Assembly (NCBI GenBank): GCA_017387685.1
Contig: JAFOEU010000087.1
Location: forward strand, 1 to 35,435
Direction: 5' to 3'
Origin: Clostridia bacterium
Lineage (GTDB): Bacteria > Bacillota > Clostridia > Oscillospirales > CAG-272
Length of the DNA stretch: 35,435 bases
Shown: piece after piece, positions 15,951 to 23,851 of the stretch
How the letters are laid out: each line of letters opens with the position of its first letter
How positions within the stretch are numbered: the stretch's first letter is position 1
The notes under the pieces: generated by a model
The model's input: only the letters and a program-made list of their open reading frames with translations
What the model was told of the DNA's origin: nothing
Database searches by the model: none
Translations under genes and position numbers: made by a program

Positions 15951-18230
15951 TTAGTCACTTACGTCCGTGTGTCTGAAGGTTACTGTAATAACGTCTCCCC
16001 TCGTTGCGGGAGTACCCGCCGCAGGGTATTGAGCTATTACCTCGGCACCATCTCCGACTTCAAAGTTTGTCGCGCCCTCAATACTGATATTGAATCCCGC
16101 ATTGATGAGCACTCGGTTAGCCGCAGATGCACTGAGTCCAACAACGTTAGGAACCGTCAGATCGTTGCTCGGTGCAATATCACCGACATAAAGTATTATT
16201 TTTCCGTTTTGTTTAGAAAGGAAGCTTCCCGACGAGGGAACCTGTGCCGTAACCTTTTCGCCGTTACCGATAATCTCAACGTCAAGGCCGTTTTTCTCGA
16301 TAACCTCTATCGCGCTAAAGGACATCATACCGAGGTAGTTACCAACCTCAACCTCAAGCTTTGCAGCCTCTGATGCTGAATAGTCGGGCTCTATGCCGAG
16401 CGCGGGAAGCATCTTCTCAAGGCAGTTTGCAACGTAAGGCGCCGCAACGTAGCTTCCGAAAACGTTCTCACAAGACGGCTCATCCACGATTATGATGATC
16501 GCGATCTCAGGATCATCCGAGGGTGCGAAAGCCGCGCAAGAGCCGATGCGAAGAGTCTCATCGTCGCCGATCTTCTCGGAGGTACCTGTTTTAGCTGCTA
16601 CCTTGTAGCCCGCAACGTACGCGTTCTTGGAACCGCCGTCACCCGAAACGCCTTCCTCAAGGATCCTTGCAACCTCTCTGCATACCGAAGAGGAAACGAC
16701 CTGTCTGAGCTCGTTTACCTCGTGCTGCCACACGACATTACCGTCGCTATCCGTCATAGACTCTACAACATACGGCTGAACAAGCTTGCCGCCGTTTGCA
16801 ACCGCGGAGATCGCGGTGAGCTGCTGCATCATGCTTATCTTGAAGTTCTGACCGAATGAAGCAACCGCAAGGTCAACAGGACCAAATGCGCTCTCACTCC
16901 AGAAGGTGCTGTTACCCTCGCCGGGCAAGTCAATGCCCGTCTTGTCAAGATAACCAAAATTTCTTACGTAATCATAAAAGGTCTGTCTGCCGATATTCTC
17001 AGCAAGCTTCATCATATATGGGTTGCAGGACTGCTGAAGTCCCCCCTCAAAGGTAAGCTCACCGTGGCCGCCCTTCTTATGGCAACGGATTATGCTTCCG
17101 TAGACGTTAAGCTGACCCGTGCACTTGTGAGTCGGAAGCAGCTTATCGATTCTGTTTTCAAGCGCCATTGCCGTGGTAATGATCTTAAAGGTCGAACCGG
17201 GCATGTAGGTGAAGGTCAGCGCCTTGTTTTGCCACATCTGATTCAGAAGCGACGTGCGCATACTCGAATAGCCCTCGTCCGCAGATGTAAGACCGCTTGC
17301 ATTAAGCATCAGCTCATACTCGGGGCTCAAGGTCCAAGCATCGTTGCTGTCAAAATCGGGGTAAGTAGCCATAGCGTAGACCGCACCGGTCTTTACGTTC
17401 ATAACGATACCCGCAACTCCCGCCCCTGCGCCTGACTCGTAATATGTCGCCTCAAGCTGCTCCTCGAGGATAGCCTGTATCTTGATATCAAGCGTGGTGT
17501 TAAGATTATAGCCGTCGATCGCATCGATGTAGCTCTGATACTCATAAGGCATCTCGTTGCCGTACGCGTCTCGGGCGATTATAAACTTGCCGGGCGTACC
17601 CGCAAGCTCCTTATTGTAATAATATTCAAGTCCGTAAAGGCCGTCACCGTCGTGTCCCGTGAAGCCGAGGACGTGTGTGGCGAGATCTCCGTAAGCGTAG
17701 TATCTTACGCTCATAGGCTCAACGTAAACGCAATTGGTTACGTTCAGCTTCGATACGAAGGAAAGAACCTTATCCGCCTGCTCAGGGGTTGCCTCGCGCA
17801 AAATCGTCGCATCAAGACTCTTGGTCTTGTCGGTAAGAGCAAAGATAGTGTCGTATTCAATCCCGAGAATCTCGGAAAGCCCCTCGCTGATCTTCACGTC
17901 AAGATCAAGTCTTTTGTCGTTGCCTTCCTTTTCGATATTCTGCTGTGCCTTTTTCATTTCATCGTGAATGGTCTTGGGTGCGATGAAGATTCGGTAAGCA
18001 GTTTTATTCGCGGCAAGTAAAATTCCGTTTGAATCGTAGATATTTCCGCGGTTTGATATGATCGTTGACTCGGTTGTAAGCTGGTCGACTACCTTGTTCT
18101 TATAATAATCGAAGCTTACAGTCTGAAGGCAAAAGATACGAGCTATCAAAACCAAAAAGGCTGCAGCTATCAAAGCAAGAACTATGAAAGCTCTTATCGT
18201 AATTTTCGTGCTGATTCTCGCCTTTTGCAT
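15951..18230 (-). CDS. Class B penicillin-binding protein with PASTA repeats (PBP2B/SpoVD-like)
   Basis: Septal DD-transpeptidase that cross-links peptidoglycan, partner of the SEDS polymerase FtsW. The 759-residue protein has a short basic cytoplasmic end, a membrane helix (about 12-34), a PBP dimerisation domain (about 50-230), and a transpeptidase domain with all three motifs: STFK (S346 the nucleophile, K349), SCN (401-403) and KTGT (547-550). Two PASTA-like repeats follow, a divergent one at about 628-684 and a clear one at 691-753 (VPNVVGLSASAANRVLINAG is its start). PASTA repeats are typical of SpoVD and of Gram-positive PBP2B; which role applies cannot be told from sequence. It lies between ftsL and murE, the standard ftsI/spoVD site. 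Confidence 0.93.
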   Translation of the reverse strand: MQKARISTKITIRAFIVLALIAAAFLVLIARIFCLQTVSFDYYKNKVVDQLTTESTIISNRGNIYDSNGILLAANKTAYRIFIAPKTIHDEMKKAQQNIEKEGNDKRLDLDVKISEGLSEILGIEYDTIFALTDKTKSLDATILREATPEQADKVLSFVSKLNVTNCVYVEPMSVRYYAYGDLATHVLGFTGHDGDGLYGLEYYYNKELAGTPGKFIIARDAYGNEMPYEYQSYIDAIDGYNLNTTLDIKIQAILEEQLEATYYESGAGAGVAGIVMNVKTGAVYAMATYPDFDSNDAWTLSPEYELMLNASGLTSADEGYSSMRTSLLNQMWQNKALTFTYMPGSTFKIITTAMALENRIDKLLPTHKCTGQLNVYGSIIRCHKKGGHGELTFEGGLQQSCNPYMMKLAENIGRQTFYDYVRNFGYLDKTGIDLPGEGNSTFWSESAFGPVDLAVASFGQNFKISMMQQLTAISAVANGGKLVQPYVVESMTDSDGNVVWQHEVNELRQVVSSSVCREVARILEEGVSGDGGSKNAYVAGYKVAAKTGTSEKIGDDETLRIGSCAAFAPSDDPEIAIIIIVDEPSCENVFGSYVAAPYVANCLEKMLPALGIEPDYSASEAAKLEVEVGNYLGMMSFSAIEVIEKNGLDVEIIGNGEKVTAQVPSSGSFLSKQNGKIILYVGDIAPSNDLTVPNVVGLSASAANRVLINAGFNISIEGATNFEVGDGAEVIAQYPAAGTPATRGDVITVTFRHTDVSD

Positions 18231-18264
18231 AATAGTTCAATCCTCTTTTGGGGTTTGGTGCGAA

Positions 18265-18296
18265 AACGGGAAACTTTTGATAATAGATTTCCCGTT
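18265..18296 (-). other. Inverted repeat between ftsL and the PBP gene
   Basis: AACGGGAAA at 18265-18273 and TTTCCCGTT at 18288-18296 pair perfectly around 14 bases; on the minus strand the stem is followed by TTTCGC, so the T-run is short. The 121-base spacer before the PBP gene also contains its ribosome site (GAGGA). The hairpin may be a partial terminator or processing site that lowers PBP and mur expression relative to mraZ-rsmH-ftsL; this is inference. Confidence 0.45.
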
Positions 18297-18351
18297 ATTC
18301 AGCGGCTATACTTTAGCCTGCTTTATGAATTTTATTCAGCTTGGATGCTTA

Positions 18352-19248
18352 TTATTCGTCTTCAGAACGAATTCCGAGTGCGCTGAGAAGCGCAGGAACA
18401 ACCGAATTGGATTTTTTATCATTGAAGCTCTCAATCGAGTCGATTTCGTTGTGCTTGAGAACCTTTATGGTGCTTTCATTAAGCTTGATCATTCCGATCT
18501 CATTTACCGCAACGTTCTCGATATATCTCAAATCAAGACCGCTTTCGAATTCAGCGATAAGATCTGCCTCGGTGATCTCAAGAGCATGAAGCTCTTTCTG
18601 CTTAGCGTTCAGATCCGCAATTGCCTCGCTCTTCAAAACCGCAACGGTTATCGGGAGCGCAAGCACAAGCGCAAAGATCAAAACCCAAGCAATTCCTGCT
18701 GCGGAGCTTGCCAATCTACGGCGCTGTCTTCTGTTCTCTTTATCGATGGTGTGAGCGGGGAACCATTTTTCAAAAATATGAAGAAGCGCACCGCCGATAT
18801 CCGTAGATGCACGTTCCACACGCGAAAGGCTGTATTCCTCGCCGCAAATTACGTTTTTGCAAACACTTGCTACAACGCCGGTTCCAACCATCTGCTTACC
18901 GCAACCCATAATATTATATGCTGCAGCGGGACGGGGAACGATATTATTCGAGGCGGCAGCACTCATAACGTATTGAGGAATTCTGGTTCTGTCAAGGATC
19001 ATATTGTTATAATCCTCGTTAGTCATATAACGCTTACCGTTATATTCGCCGTTACGGTAAGCCGATCCTTCAGCCGAATTCATTATATCGGCAAGCTTGT
19101 AAAATTCGGGAATTTCAGCGGCGCTCTTTTTTTCGCGCTCAAGCTGAAGCTCAACCTCAAGCTTTATATCCGAGCTTTCTTCGGACGATCCAAGTATATC
19201 AATAACATCGGAACAATTCTCATGTCCGTTTCTATGAATCTTTTTCAT
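18352..19248 (-). CDS. FtsL-like cell division protein with long cytoplasmic N-terminal region
   Basis: Predicted bitopic divisome protein at the ftsL position between rsmH and the septal PBP. From ATG 19248 (AAGGA 7 bases upstream) it has 298 residues: a cytoplasmic region of about 178 residues ending in a very basic stretch (KENRRQRRR, 170-178), one membrane helix (about 180-203), and a short leucine-rich coiled segment (about 205-235) followed by DLRYIENVAVNEIGMIKLNE, the sort of ending seen in FtsL/DivIC proteins. FtsL is usually only 90-130 residues with a short cytoplasmic end, so the N-terminal region, of no family I recognise, is unusual. A longer reading frame back to 19434 would overlap rsmH and lacks a ribosome site. 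Confidence 0.7.
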   Translation of the reverse strand: MKKIHRNGHENCSDVIDILGSSEESSDIKLEVELQLEREKKSAAEIPEFYKLADIMNSAEGSAYRNGEYNGKRYMTNEDYNNMILDRTRIPQYVMSAAASNNIVPRPAAAYNIMGCGKQMVGTGVVASVCKNVICGEEYSLSRVERASTDIGGALLHIFEKWFPAHTIDKENRRQRRRLASSAAGIAWVLIFALVLALPITVAVLKSEAIADLNAKQKELHALEITEADLIAEFESGLDLRYIENVAVNEIGMIKLNESTIKVLKHNEIDSIESFNDKKSNSVVPALLSALGIRSEDE

Positions 19249-19280
19249 TTTCCGATCCTTTCCGCCATGGGCGGTCATCG

Positions 19281-20267
19281 TTATAGTTTTTCCGCAACTC
19301 TCAGCTTTGCGCTGTGTGCTCTGGGATTGATTTTTAATTCTTCCGGAGTTGATACTATCGGCTTCTTGGAGACGATCTTGACCTTCGGTTTGTTTCCGCA
19401 TACGCAAACGGGGAAATCGTGGGGGCATGTGCAACCTTGCGCGAGCTTGTTGAAAGCCTCCTTCACTGCTCTGTCCTCGAGCGAGTGGAAGGTGATGATC
19501 GCAAGTCTTCCTCCGGGTGCGAGAAGCTCAACTGCATCCTTTACTGTGTTTGCTATGATCTCAAGCTCTCCGTTGACCTCAATGCGTATTGCTTGAAACG
19601 TTCTCATAGCGGGGTGGTGCTTGAGGTATCTGCCACCGTCGGGAAACGCGCTCTTGATTATCTCAACGAGCTCAAGAGTTCTCTCGATCGGCTTTTCCGC
19701 TCTCCTCTTGCAGATCTTATCCGCGATCTTTACCGCAAACTTTTCTTCGCCGTAATCGCGAATGATGCGAATAAGCTCAGATCGTTCGTAGTTGTTGACA
19801 ACGTACGCGGCATCGATCGGTGCGGTGCGATCCATCCTCATATCGAGAGGCGCATCGTGCATATAAGAAAAACCGCGTTCCGGAGTATCGAGCTGATGAG
19901 AAGAAACCCCAAGGTCGAGAAGTATTCCGTCGAGTCCCGAAACACCTTTATCTTTGCAAACATTCGCCATATCGGCAAAGTTTGATTTGACGACCTCGGC
20001 GCGGTCCCCGAAGCGTGACAACCTTTCGGTTGCGACCGCGATAGCGGTATCGTCTCTGTCGAGAGCGATCAGCTTACCGGTCGTGAGCTTTGAGGCAATG
20101 GCGCTCGAATGCCCCGCGCCGCCAACAGTTCCGTCAAGGAACATTCCGTCCTCGCGCAAATTCAATGCGTCGAGAACTTCATCGAGCAATACGGGCTTAT
20201 GTGAAAACTCGGGTAAATCTGCGCCCGTTGCAGATCTATCGTTCTTAAATTCTTTATCGTTCATCAT
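19281..20267 (-). CDS. rsmH: 16S rRNA (cytosine-1402-N4)-methyltransferase RsmH
   Basis: Uses S-adenosylmethionine to N4-methylate C1402 of 16S rRNA in the decoding centre. The 328-residue protein carries the expected blocks: FSHKPVLLDEVLDAL, the SAM loop FLDGTVGGAGHS, ILLDLGVSSHQLD, RGFSYMHDAPLDMRMD, and ITFHSLEDRAVKEAF; the C terminus NPRAHSAKLRVAEK is also standard. Its ATG overlaps the mraZ stop (ATGA), with a second ATG directly after. The mraZ-rsmH pair at the head of the cluster is conserved across bacteria. Confidence 0.97.
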   Translation of the reverse strand: MMNDKEFKNDRSATGADLPEFSHKPVLLDEVLDALNLREDGMFLDGTVGGAGHSSAIASKLTTGKLIALDRDDTAIAVATERLSRFGDRAEVVKSNFADMANVCKDKGVSGLDGILLDLGVSSHQLDTPERGFSYMHDAPLDMRMDRTAPIDAAYVVNNYERSELIRIIRDYGEEKFAVKIADKICKRRAEKPIERTLELVEIIKSAFPDGGRYLKHHPAMRTFQAIRIEVNGELEIIANTVKDAVELLAPGGRLAIITFHSLEDRAVKEAFNKLAQGCTCPHDFPVCVCGNKPKVKIVSKKPIVSTPEELKINPRAHSAKLRVAEKL

Positions 20268-20716
20268 AATACCATACCGGACTTCTTGACCTTGTCCGCG
20301 AAGGATTTAGCCTTTTCCTTGGGAGTTTCGGTAAATACTGCTGCGCTCCAGATTTCCACGTGGTCCTGACAGCCGCGGATAATGGTTGCGCCGCCAAGCT
20401 CTGCAAAAGAAACCAGATTCGCGGCAAGAACTATTCTTCCCTGCGTATCGGTGGTAACAGTGTCACCGAAGCCGCTGAGGAAGTCTATCATATCGCTTCT
20501 GTCCTCAGCGCTAAGCTCCTCATTGTTACGAATCTTATCAATCAAGCTATTGAAATATTCAACAGAAGAGATCACAAGAGAGCGAGTATCCTTCAGGTTC
20601 GGGAATACGACGAAGCTTGCTCCGAGCACCTCACGGTGTTTGGCGGGAATGAAAATTCTGTTTTTCGAGTCAAGATTATAATTATACGTGTTCAATAAGG
20701 GCATAAGAGTCGACAT
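20264..20716 (-). CDS. mraZ: Transcriptional regulator MraZ
   Basis: Ring-forming DNA-binding protein with two AbrB-like half-domains that regulates its own cell-wall/division cluster. From ATG 20716 the protein has 150 residues; GGAGG lies 7 bases upstream, while longer in-frame starts (20722, GTG 20734) overlap that site. Both MraZ repeats are visible: YNYNLDSKNRIFIPAKHRE at the N terminus and TTDTQGRIVLAANLVSFAEL in the second half, each with the D-x-x-x-R-I pattern. First gene of the cluster, translationally coupled to rsmH. Confidence 0.96.
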   Translation of the reverse strand: MSTLMPLLNTYNYNLDSKNRIFIPAKHREVLGASFVVFPNLKDTRSLVISSVEYFNSLIDKIRNNEELSAEDRSDMIDFLSGFGDTVTTDTQGRIVLAANLVSFAELGGATIIRGCQDHVEIWSAAVFTETPKEKAKSFADKVKKSGMVL

Positions 20717-20766
20717 TTTCATTCCTCCTTTCACTTCCGAGCCATTTGGCGGTCATTTTGCGGTAT

Positions 20767-20825
20767 TCCCATGGGACCGGCGCGCTCAAATCCGCCAAAA
20801 CATCAATTTTCCGTGGGATTCCCAC
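20767..20825 (-). promoter_or_regulatory. TGGGAAT-containing palindromes in the mraZ leader
   Basis: Between the promoter and mraZ lie two inverted repeats, each containing TGGGAAT when read on the minus strand: GTGGGATTCCCAC (20813-20825) and TCCCATGGGA (20767-20776), 53 bases apart. MraZ of other bacteria binds tandem TGGG- or GTGG-type repeats near its own promoter, so these are candidate autoregulatory sites. The spacing differs from the usual 10-base tandem array, so the assignment is tentative. Confidence 0.35.
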
Positions 20826-20879
20826 ACAAACCTCGGCATTTTTCAACTTTTTTAACCACTCGAGGTGTCTGTGGTTAAT

Positions 20880-20909
20880 ATAATACCATACAAATAGGGA
20901 TATTGTCAA
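20880..20909 (-). promoter_or_regulatory. Promoter of the mraZ division/cell-wall cluster
   Basis: On the minus strand TTGACA (20909-20904) and TATTAT (20885-20880, preceded by TGG as an extended -10) are separated by 18 bases. Transcription would begin near 20873, leaving a leader of about 155 bases before mraZ. An 8-bp inverted repeat TTAACCAC/GTGGTTAA (20851-20877) covers the start region and could be an operator or an mRNA-end hairpin. Confidence 0.8.
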
Positions 20910-21107
20910 TACTAAATTCAAAATTAAAAGAAAATTTTTATAAAAATATCGCAAAATGTGCTTTTAAGCCTCTTTTGCGGGCACTATATTTGTAATTTAG
21001 TGTATCATATCCTTTTTAATATCATAAATGTTATATTTTTACATTTTACGATATACTTCTCCCCCGAGAGACACCTCCGACGCATCGTTCAACACCCCGA
21101 AAACGAC

Positions 21108-21146
21108 AAAAAAGCTCTTGAATCGCAATCGCGATTCAAGAGCTTT
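21108..21146 (-). terminator. Terminator of the F420 ligase-like gene
   Basis: AAAGCTCTTGAATCGC (21111-21126) pairs perfectly with GCGATTCAAGAGCTTT (21131-21146) around an AATC loop; on the minus strand it is followed by a run of T. It lies 20 bases beyond the stop of the gene at 21167. Confidence 0.9.
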
Positions 21147-21166
21147 TCGGTATTTTCGTTATTAAA

Positions 21167-22357
21167 TTAGTTGGTATAGTTATCGAAGTAACCCTGGATC
21201 CAAACGATGGGAGTACCCTTGTCGCCCGAGCCGGAGGTAAGGTCACAGAGAGTACCGATGAGGTCGGTAAGTCTTCTGGGAGTGGTTCCCTGAGAAGCCA
21301 TCTGACCGTAAAGGTTGGAGCCCTTCGACTTGATTTTCTCGGAGATAGCAGCCTTAAGCTCCTCGCCGGAGAGATTAGCAAACTCGTTATCAGCGAGATA
21401 CTTGAGCTTGATCTCGTTGGGAGTGCCCTCGAGACCTGCGGTATATGCGGGAGATACGCAGGGGTCTGCAAGCTCCCAGATCTTTCCTACGGGATCCTTG
21501 AATGCGCCGTCGCCGTAAACCATAACCTCAACGCACTTGCCGGTAGCAGCGAGGATCTTGTCTCTTACAGCGTCAACAACGGGCTGGCAATCTCTGGGGA
21601 AGAGCTTGACAACCTCCTCGGTGGACTTGTTGGAGCCGAGAAGACCGTAGTTCTCGTTATAGCCGCTTCCGTTAACGGGTGCGGAAAGGATATCGTCCAT
21701 ACCGTAAACAGTCTCTGCACCTGCATCCTTGAGAAGCTTCTTGTTGCGGAAACGGGTGTGGATATCTGCACAGATAACGTGCTTTGTATAGTTAAGAATA
21801 GCTCTTACGTCATTAGCGAGAATGATCTTGCACTCACATCCGCAGGACTCAACGAGCTCGCGGTAGTACTCGATATAATCAACGCCGGTGAAGGTGTGCT
21901 TGTGGTAGCCGAAAAGCTCACGGTACTTCTCTTCCGTGAGAACGTCGGTTACGGGATTAACGCCCGACTGATCAAAAAGATCGATGTCGATGAGATGGTT
22001 TCCTACCTCGTCTGCGGGGTAAGAGAGCATAATGATGATGGACTTAAGTCCCTTTGCAATGCCCTTAAGGCAGATAGAGAAGCGGTTACGGGAAAGAATG
22101 GGGAAAACGATAGCAGCCTCGCCGCCGGGGAACTTGTTGCGGACATCCTCCGCGATCTGATCGATGCTTGCGAGGTTACCCTGTGCGCGTGCAACGATGG
22201 ACTCGGTCATCGCGATAACGTCGCGGTCACGAATCTCAAGATTTTCCGACTTCGCGGCTTCAATAACGCTGTCTGCTACGATAGCAGCGATATCATCGCC
22301 CACCTTGATAATAGGAGCGCGAACGCCTCTTGATACTGTTCCAATAAGTCTTGCCAT
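21167..22357 (-). CDS. Coenzyme F420-0:L-glutamate ligase-like protein
   Basis: The 396-residue protein resembles the CofE/FbiB-type family, whose known members join glutamate to F420-0 with GTP. Recognisable parts are VRAPIIKVGDD, RDRDVIAMTESIVARAQGN (the counterpart of the DGDVLVVxxKIVSKAEGR region of CofE), FPILSRNRFSICLKGIAKG, SYPADEVGNHLIDIDL and HTFTGVDYIEYY. Known F420 biosynthesis partners are absent here, so the real substrate is uncertain. ATG 22357 has GAAGGTG 8 bases upstream; an in-frame start at 22390 has no site. It has its own promoter and terminator and is not in an operon. A close paralogue begins at 34889. Confidence 0.8.
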   Translation of the reverse strand: MARLIGTVSRGVRAPIIKVGDDIAAIVADSVIEAAKSENLEIRDRDVIAMTESIVARAQGNLASIDQIAEDVRNKFPGGEAAIVFPILSRNRFSICLKGIAKGLKSIIIMLSYPADEVGNHLIDIDLFDQSGVNPVTDVLTEEKYRELFGYHKHTFTGVDYIEYYRELVESCGCECKIILANDVRAILNYTKHVICADIHTRFRNKKLLKDAGAETVYGMDDILSAPVNGSGYNENYGLLGSNKSTEEVVKLFPRDCQPVVDAVRDKILAATGKCVEVMVYGDGAFKDPVGKIWELADPCVSPAYTAGLEGTPNEIKLKYLADNEFANLSGEELKAAISEKIKSKGSNLYGQMASQGTTPRRLTDLIGTLCDLTSGSGDKGTPIVWIQGYFDNYTN

Positions 22358-22425
22358 AAAATATTCACCTTCCTTGGTGTTAGAATACAAATTTATGTAA
22401 ATCTCAAAAAGGAAACTTACAATAT

Positions 22426-22454
22426 ATTATACCTCTATATTATCCAAAAGTCAA
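22426..22454 (-). promoter_or_regulatory. Promoter of the F420 ligase-like gene
   Basis: TTGACT (22454-22449) and a perfect TATAAT (22431-22426) are 17 bases apart on the minus strand, with an expected start near 22419 and a leader of about 60 bases. The near-consensus promoter suggests strong, possibly constitutive, expression. Confidence 0.85.
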
Positions 22455-22511
22455 GAAAAATCTTCAAATTTTCTCATTAAATTGCGATAAATTTACATTT
22501 TATTGAAACAA

Positions 22512-22946
22512 TCACTCAGCATTTCGGGTATAAAGATAATATTTACCGTTATCAAGCACCGCGATCGAATTCTCGTCATCCTTAATGGCAAAAATCTCGC
22601 TGCCGATCGGTCTGAACGCCGCGGTGAAGTCGCGTTTATCTGCTTGTTGAAGTTCTTCTTCGCTTTCGTAGTAAGATTTGACAGTATAAAGTATCTCGCC
22701 AAGCTTTTCGCCTATTCGGGATTCATCAACTTCTCTGTTTTCCCATCCGCCGTCGTAAACGATACCTCCGACTCGGACAAAATCCATCCAATCAACCAAT
22801 ACGGACGTATAGGTCGGCTCGGTTTCCGTAACGGAAATCTGTTCGGCAGTTTCAGTCGTAGTGTTTTCTTGACCGATAACCTCATCGCAAGCTACCGTCG
22901 CGCCGCACAAAAGCAAGGATATAACAAATATTAAGATCTTCTTCAT
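22512..22946 (-). CDS. Small putative lipoprotein, unknown function
   Basis: The 144-residue protein has a lipoprotein-type signal: MKK, a hydrophobic stretch ILIFVISLLLCG, and a lipobox-like ATVAC with Cys 20. A Thr/Glu-rich linker (about 27-45) follows, then a compact domain with VDWMDFVRVGGIVYDGG and, at the C terminus, FAIKDDENSIAVLDNGKYYLY. I recognise no family; the C-terminal repeat-like strands suggest a small beta domain exposed outside the membrane. AAAGGAGAT lies 6 bases before the ATG. It lies between the his terminator and the F420 ligase-like promoter, so it is probably a single-gene unit. Confidence 0.7.
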   Translation of the reverse strand: MKKILIFVISLLLCGATVACDEVIGQENTTTETAEQISVTETEPTYTSVLVDWMDFVRVGGIVYDGGWENREVDESRIGEKLGEILYTVKSYYESEEELQQADKRDFTAAFRPIGSEIFAIKDDENSIAVLDNGKYYLYTRNAE

Positions 22947-23023
22947 AACAAATCTCCTTTCGGGTATTCACTTATAAAGACGGCAGAACTACAAAAAAGT
23001 TCCGCTTTTCCCAAAAATTTTTT

Positions 23024-23053
23024 AAAAAAGCCGAGAATTTTTCATCCTCGGCT
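23024..23053 (-). terminator. Terminator of the histidine operon
   Basis: On the minus strand AGCCGAG and CTCGGCT (23053-23029) form a stem around 11 bases, with a T-run at 23029-23024 and more T beyond. It lies 10 bases after the hisJ stop. A second weaker stem (GAACT/AGTTC, 22986-23002) follows before the lipoprotein gene. Confidence 0.85.
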
Positions 23054-23062
23054 TTTCCATAT

Positions 23063-23851
23063 TTAAATTACAAGTCTTGTAAGCGCACCGAATCCGTGTT
23101 TTTTCGCCAGTTCTTCCGCTTGATCGAATCCGAGCAAGAGAGTTTCCTTCGCGTGTGAATCCGAACCAAACGTGATCTTACCACCCGCGTCGTGAATGAT
23201 ATCAAGTATCGCGGGATCGGGATAGGGAGTCTTGCGCCAACCTCGGCTGATCGCGCCCGCGTTGATCTCAAACAGCCTGCACAGCTTCATATTTTCGTCG
23301 ACCGCTTCTTTTACAGCCGCGAGATAAGCCTCCGAACGCACGTCAAAGAGCTTATTTTCGCCGTCGCCGTTGAATTTGGTAACGAGGTCCATATGCGCTA
23401 TGATATCGCAACCGGTAACGCGCGCGATATCCTTTGCAAATCCCATGTAACGGATCGCAAAGGCTTCGGCATCACCGCCGCAAAGCTCGTTTATACTCTC
23501 CTGTATTATCGCAGGAGACCTATCCGTCGCGTAAAATTTGCCGTCAACGTAGAGGTTATGAAATGCGCCGATGACGTAATCGTAATCGTGGTTATCATCG
23601 TATGCAAAAATATCCCTCTCAATACCGCGAAGTATCCTGATCTTATCGGAATATTTATCCTTCAAACGCTCTACGCACTCATTGTAGCCCTCCAGATCAC
23701 GCACGGAGTAATCCTCCGCGCCGGGGCAGGGTGCGTGACCCGAAAAGCCTATCGTATCCATACCGAGCCTTATCGCTTCAAGAACGATCTCCTCGGGCGT
23801 GCTTTTGCCGTCGCAGTAGGTGGTATGCGTATGGTAATTGAAGAAGCCCAT
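23063..23851 (-). CDS. hisJ: Histidinol-phosphatase, PHP family (HisJ/HisK type)
   Basis: Removes phosphate from L-histidinol phosphate, the eighth reaction from PRPP in histidine synthesis. The 262-residue PHP protein has NYHTHTTYCDGKSTPEE at the N terminus (H7, H9), GFSGHAP, the metal ligand region RGIERDIF, GAFHNL, DIIAHMDLV, FEINAG and the terminal GSDSH. The start is ATG 23851, which overlaps the hisIE stop in TAATG; the longer reading frame to 24037 lies entirely within hisIE. It closes the operon and completes the pathway, replacing the phosphatase half of the bifunctional HisB of enterobacteria. Confidence 0.93.
   Translation of the reverse strand: MGFFNYHTHTTYCDGKSTPEEIVLEAIRLGMDTIGFSGHAPCPGAEDYSVRDLEGYNECVERLKDKYSDKIRILRGIERDIFAYDDNHDYDYVIGAFHNLYVDGKFYATDRSPAIIQESINELCGGDAEAFAIRYMGFAKDIARVTGCDIIAHMDLVTKFNGDGENKLFDVRSEAYLAAVKEAVDENMKLCRLFEINAGAISRGWRKTPYPDPAILDIIHDAGGKITFGSDSHAKETLLLGFDQAEELAKKHGFGALTRLVI

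Noticed and set aside
18184-19596. 470-residue reading frame on the plus strand
   Set aside because: It lies opposite ftsL and rsmH, crosses a gene boundary, and has no ribosome site or recognisable domain.
20682-20954. 90-residue minus-strand frame with a hydrophobic start, upstream of mraZ
   Set aside because: It contains the mraZ promoter and leader and overlaps the mraZ start in another frame; no ribosome site precedes its ATG.
22986-23002. Second stem-loop (GAACT/AGTTC) after the his terminator
   Set aside because: The stem is only five certain pairs and the T-run lies in its loop, so I do not list it as a separate terminator.
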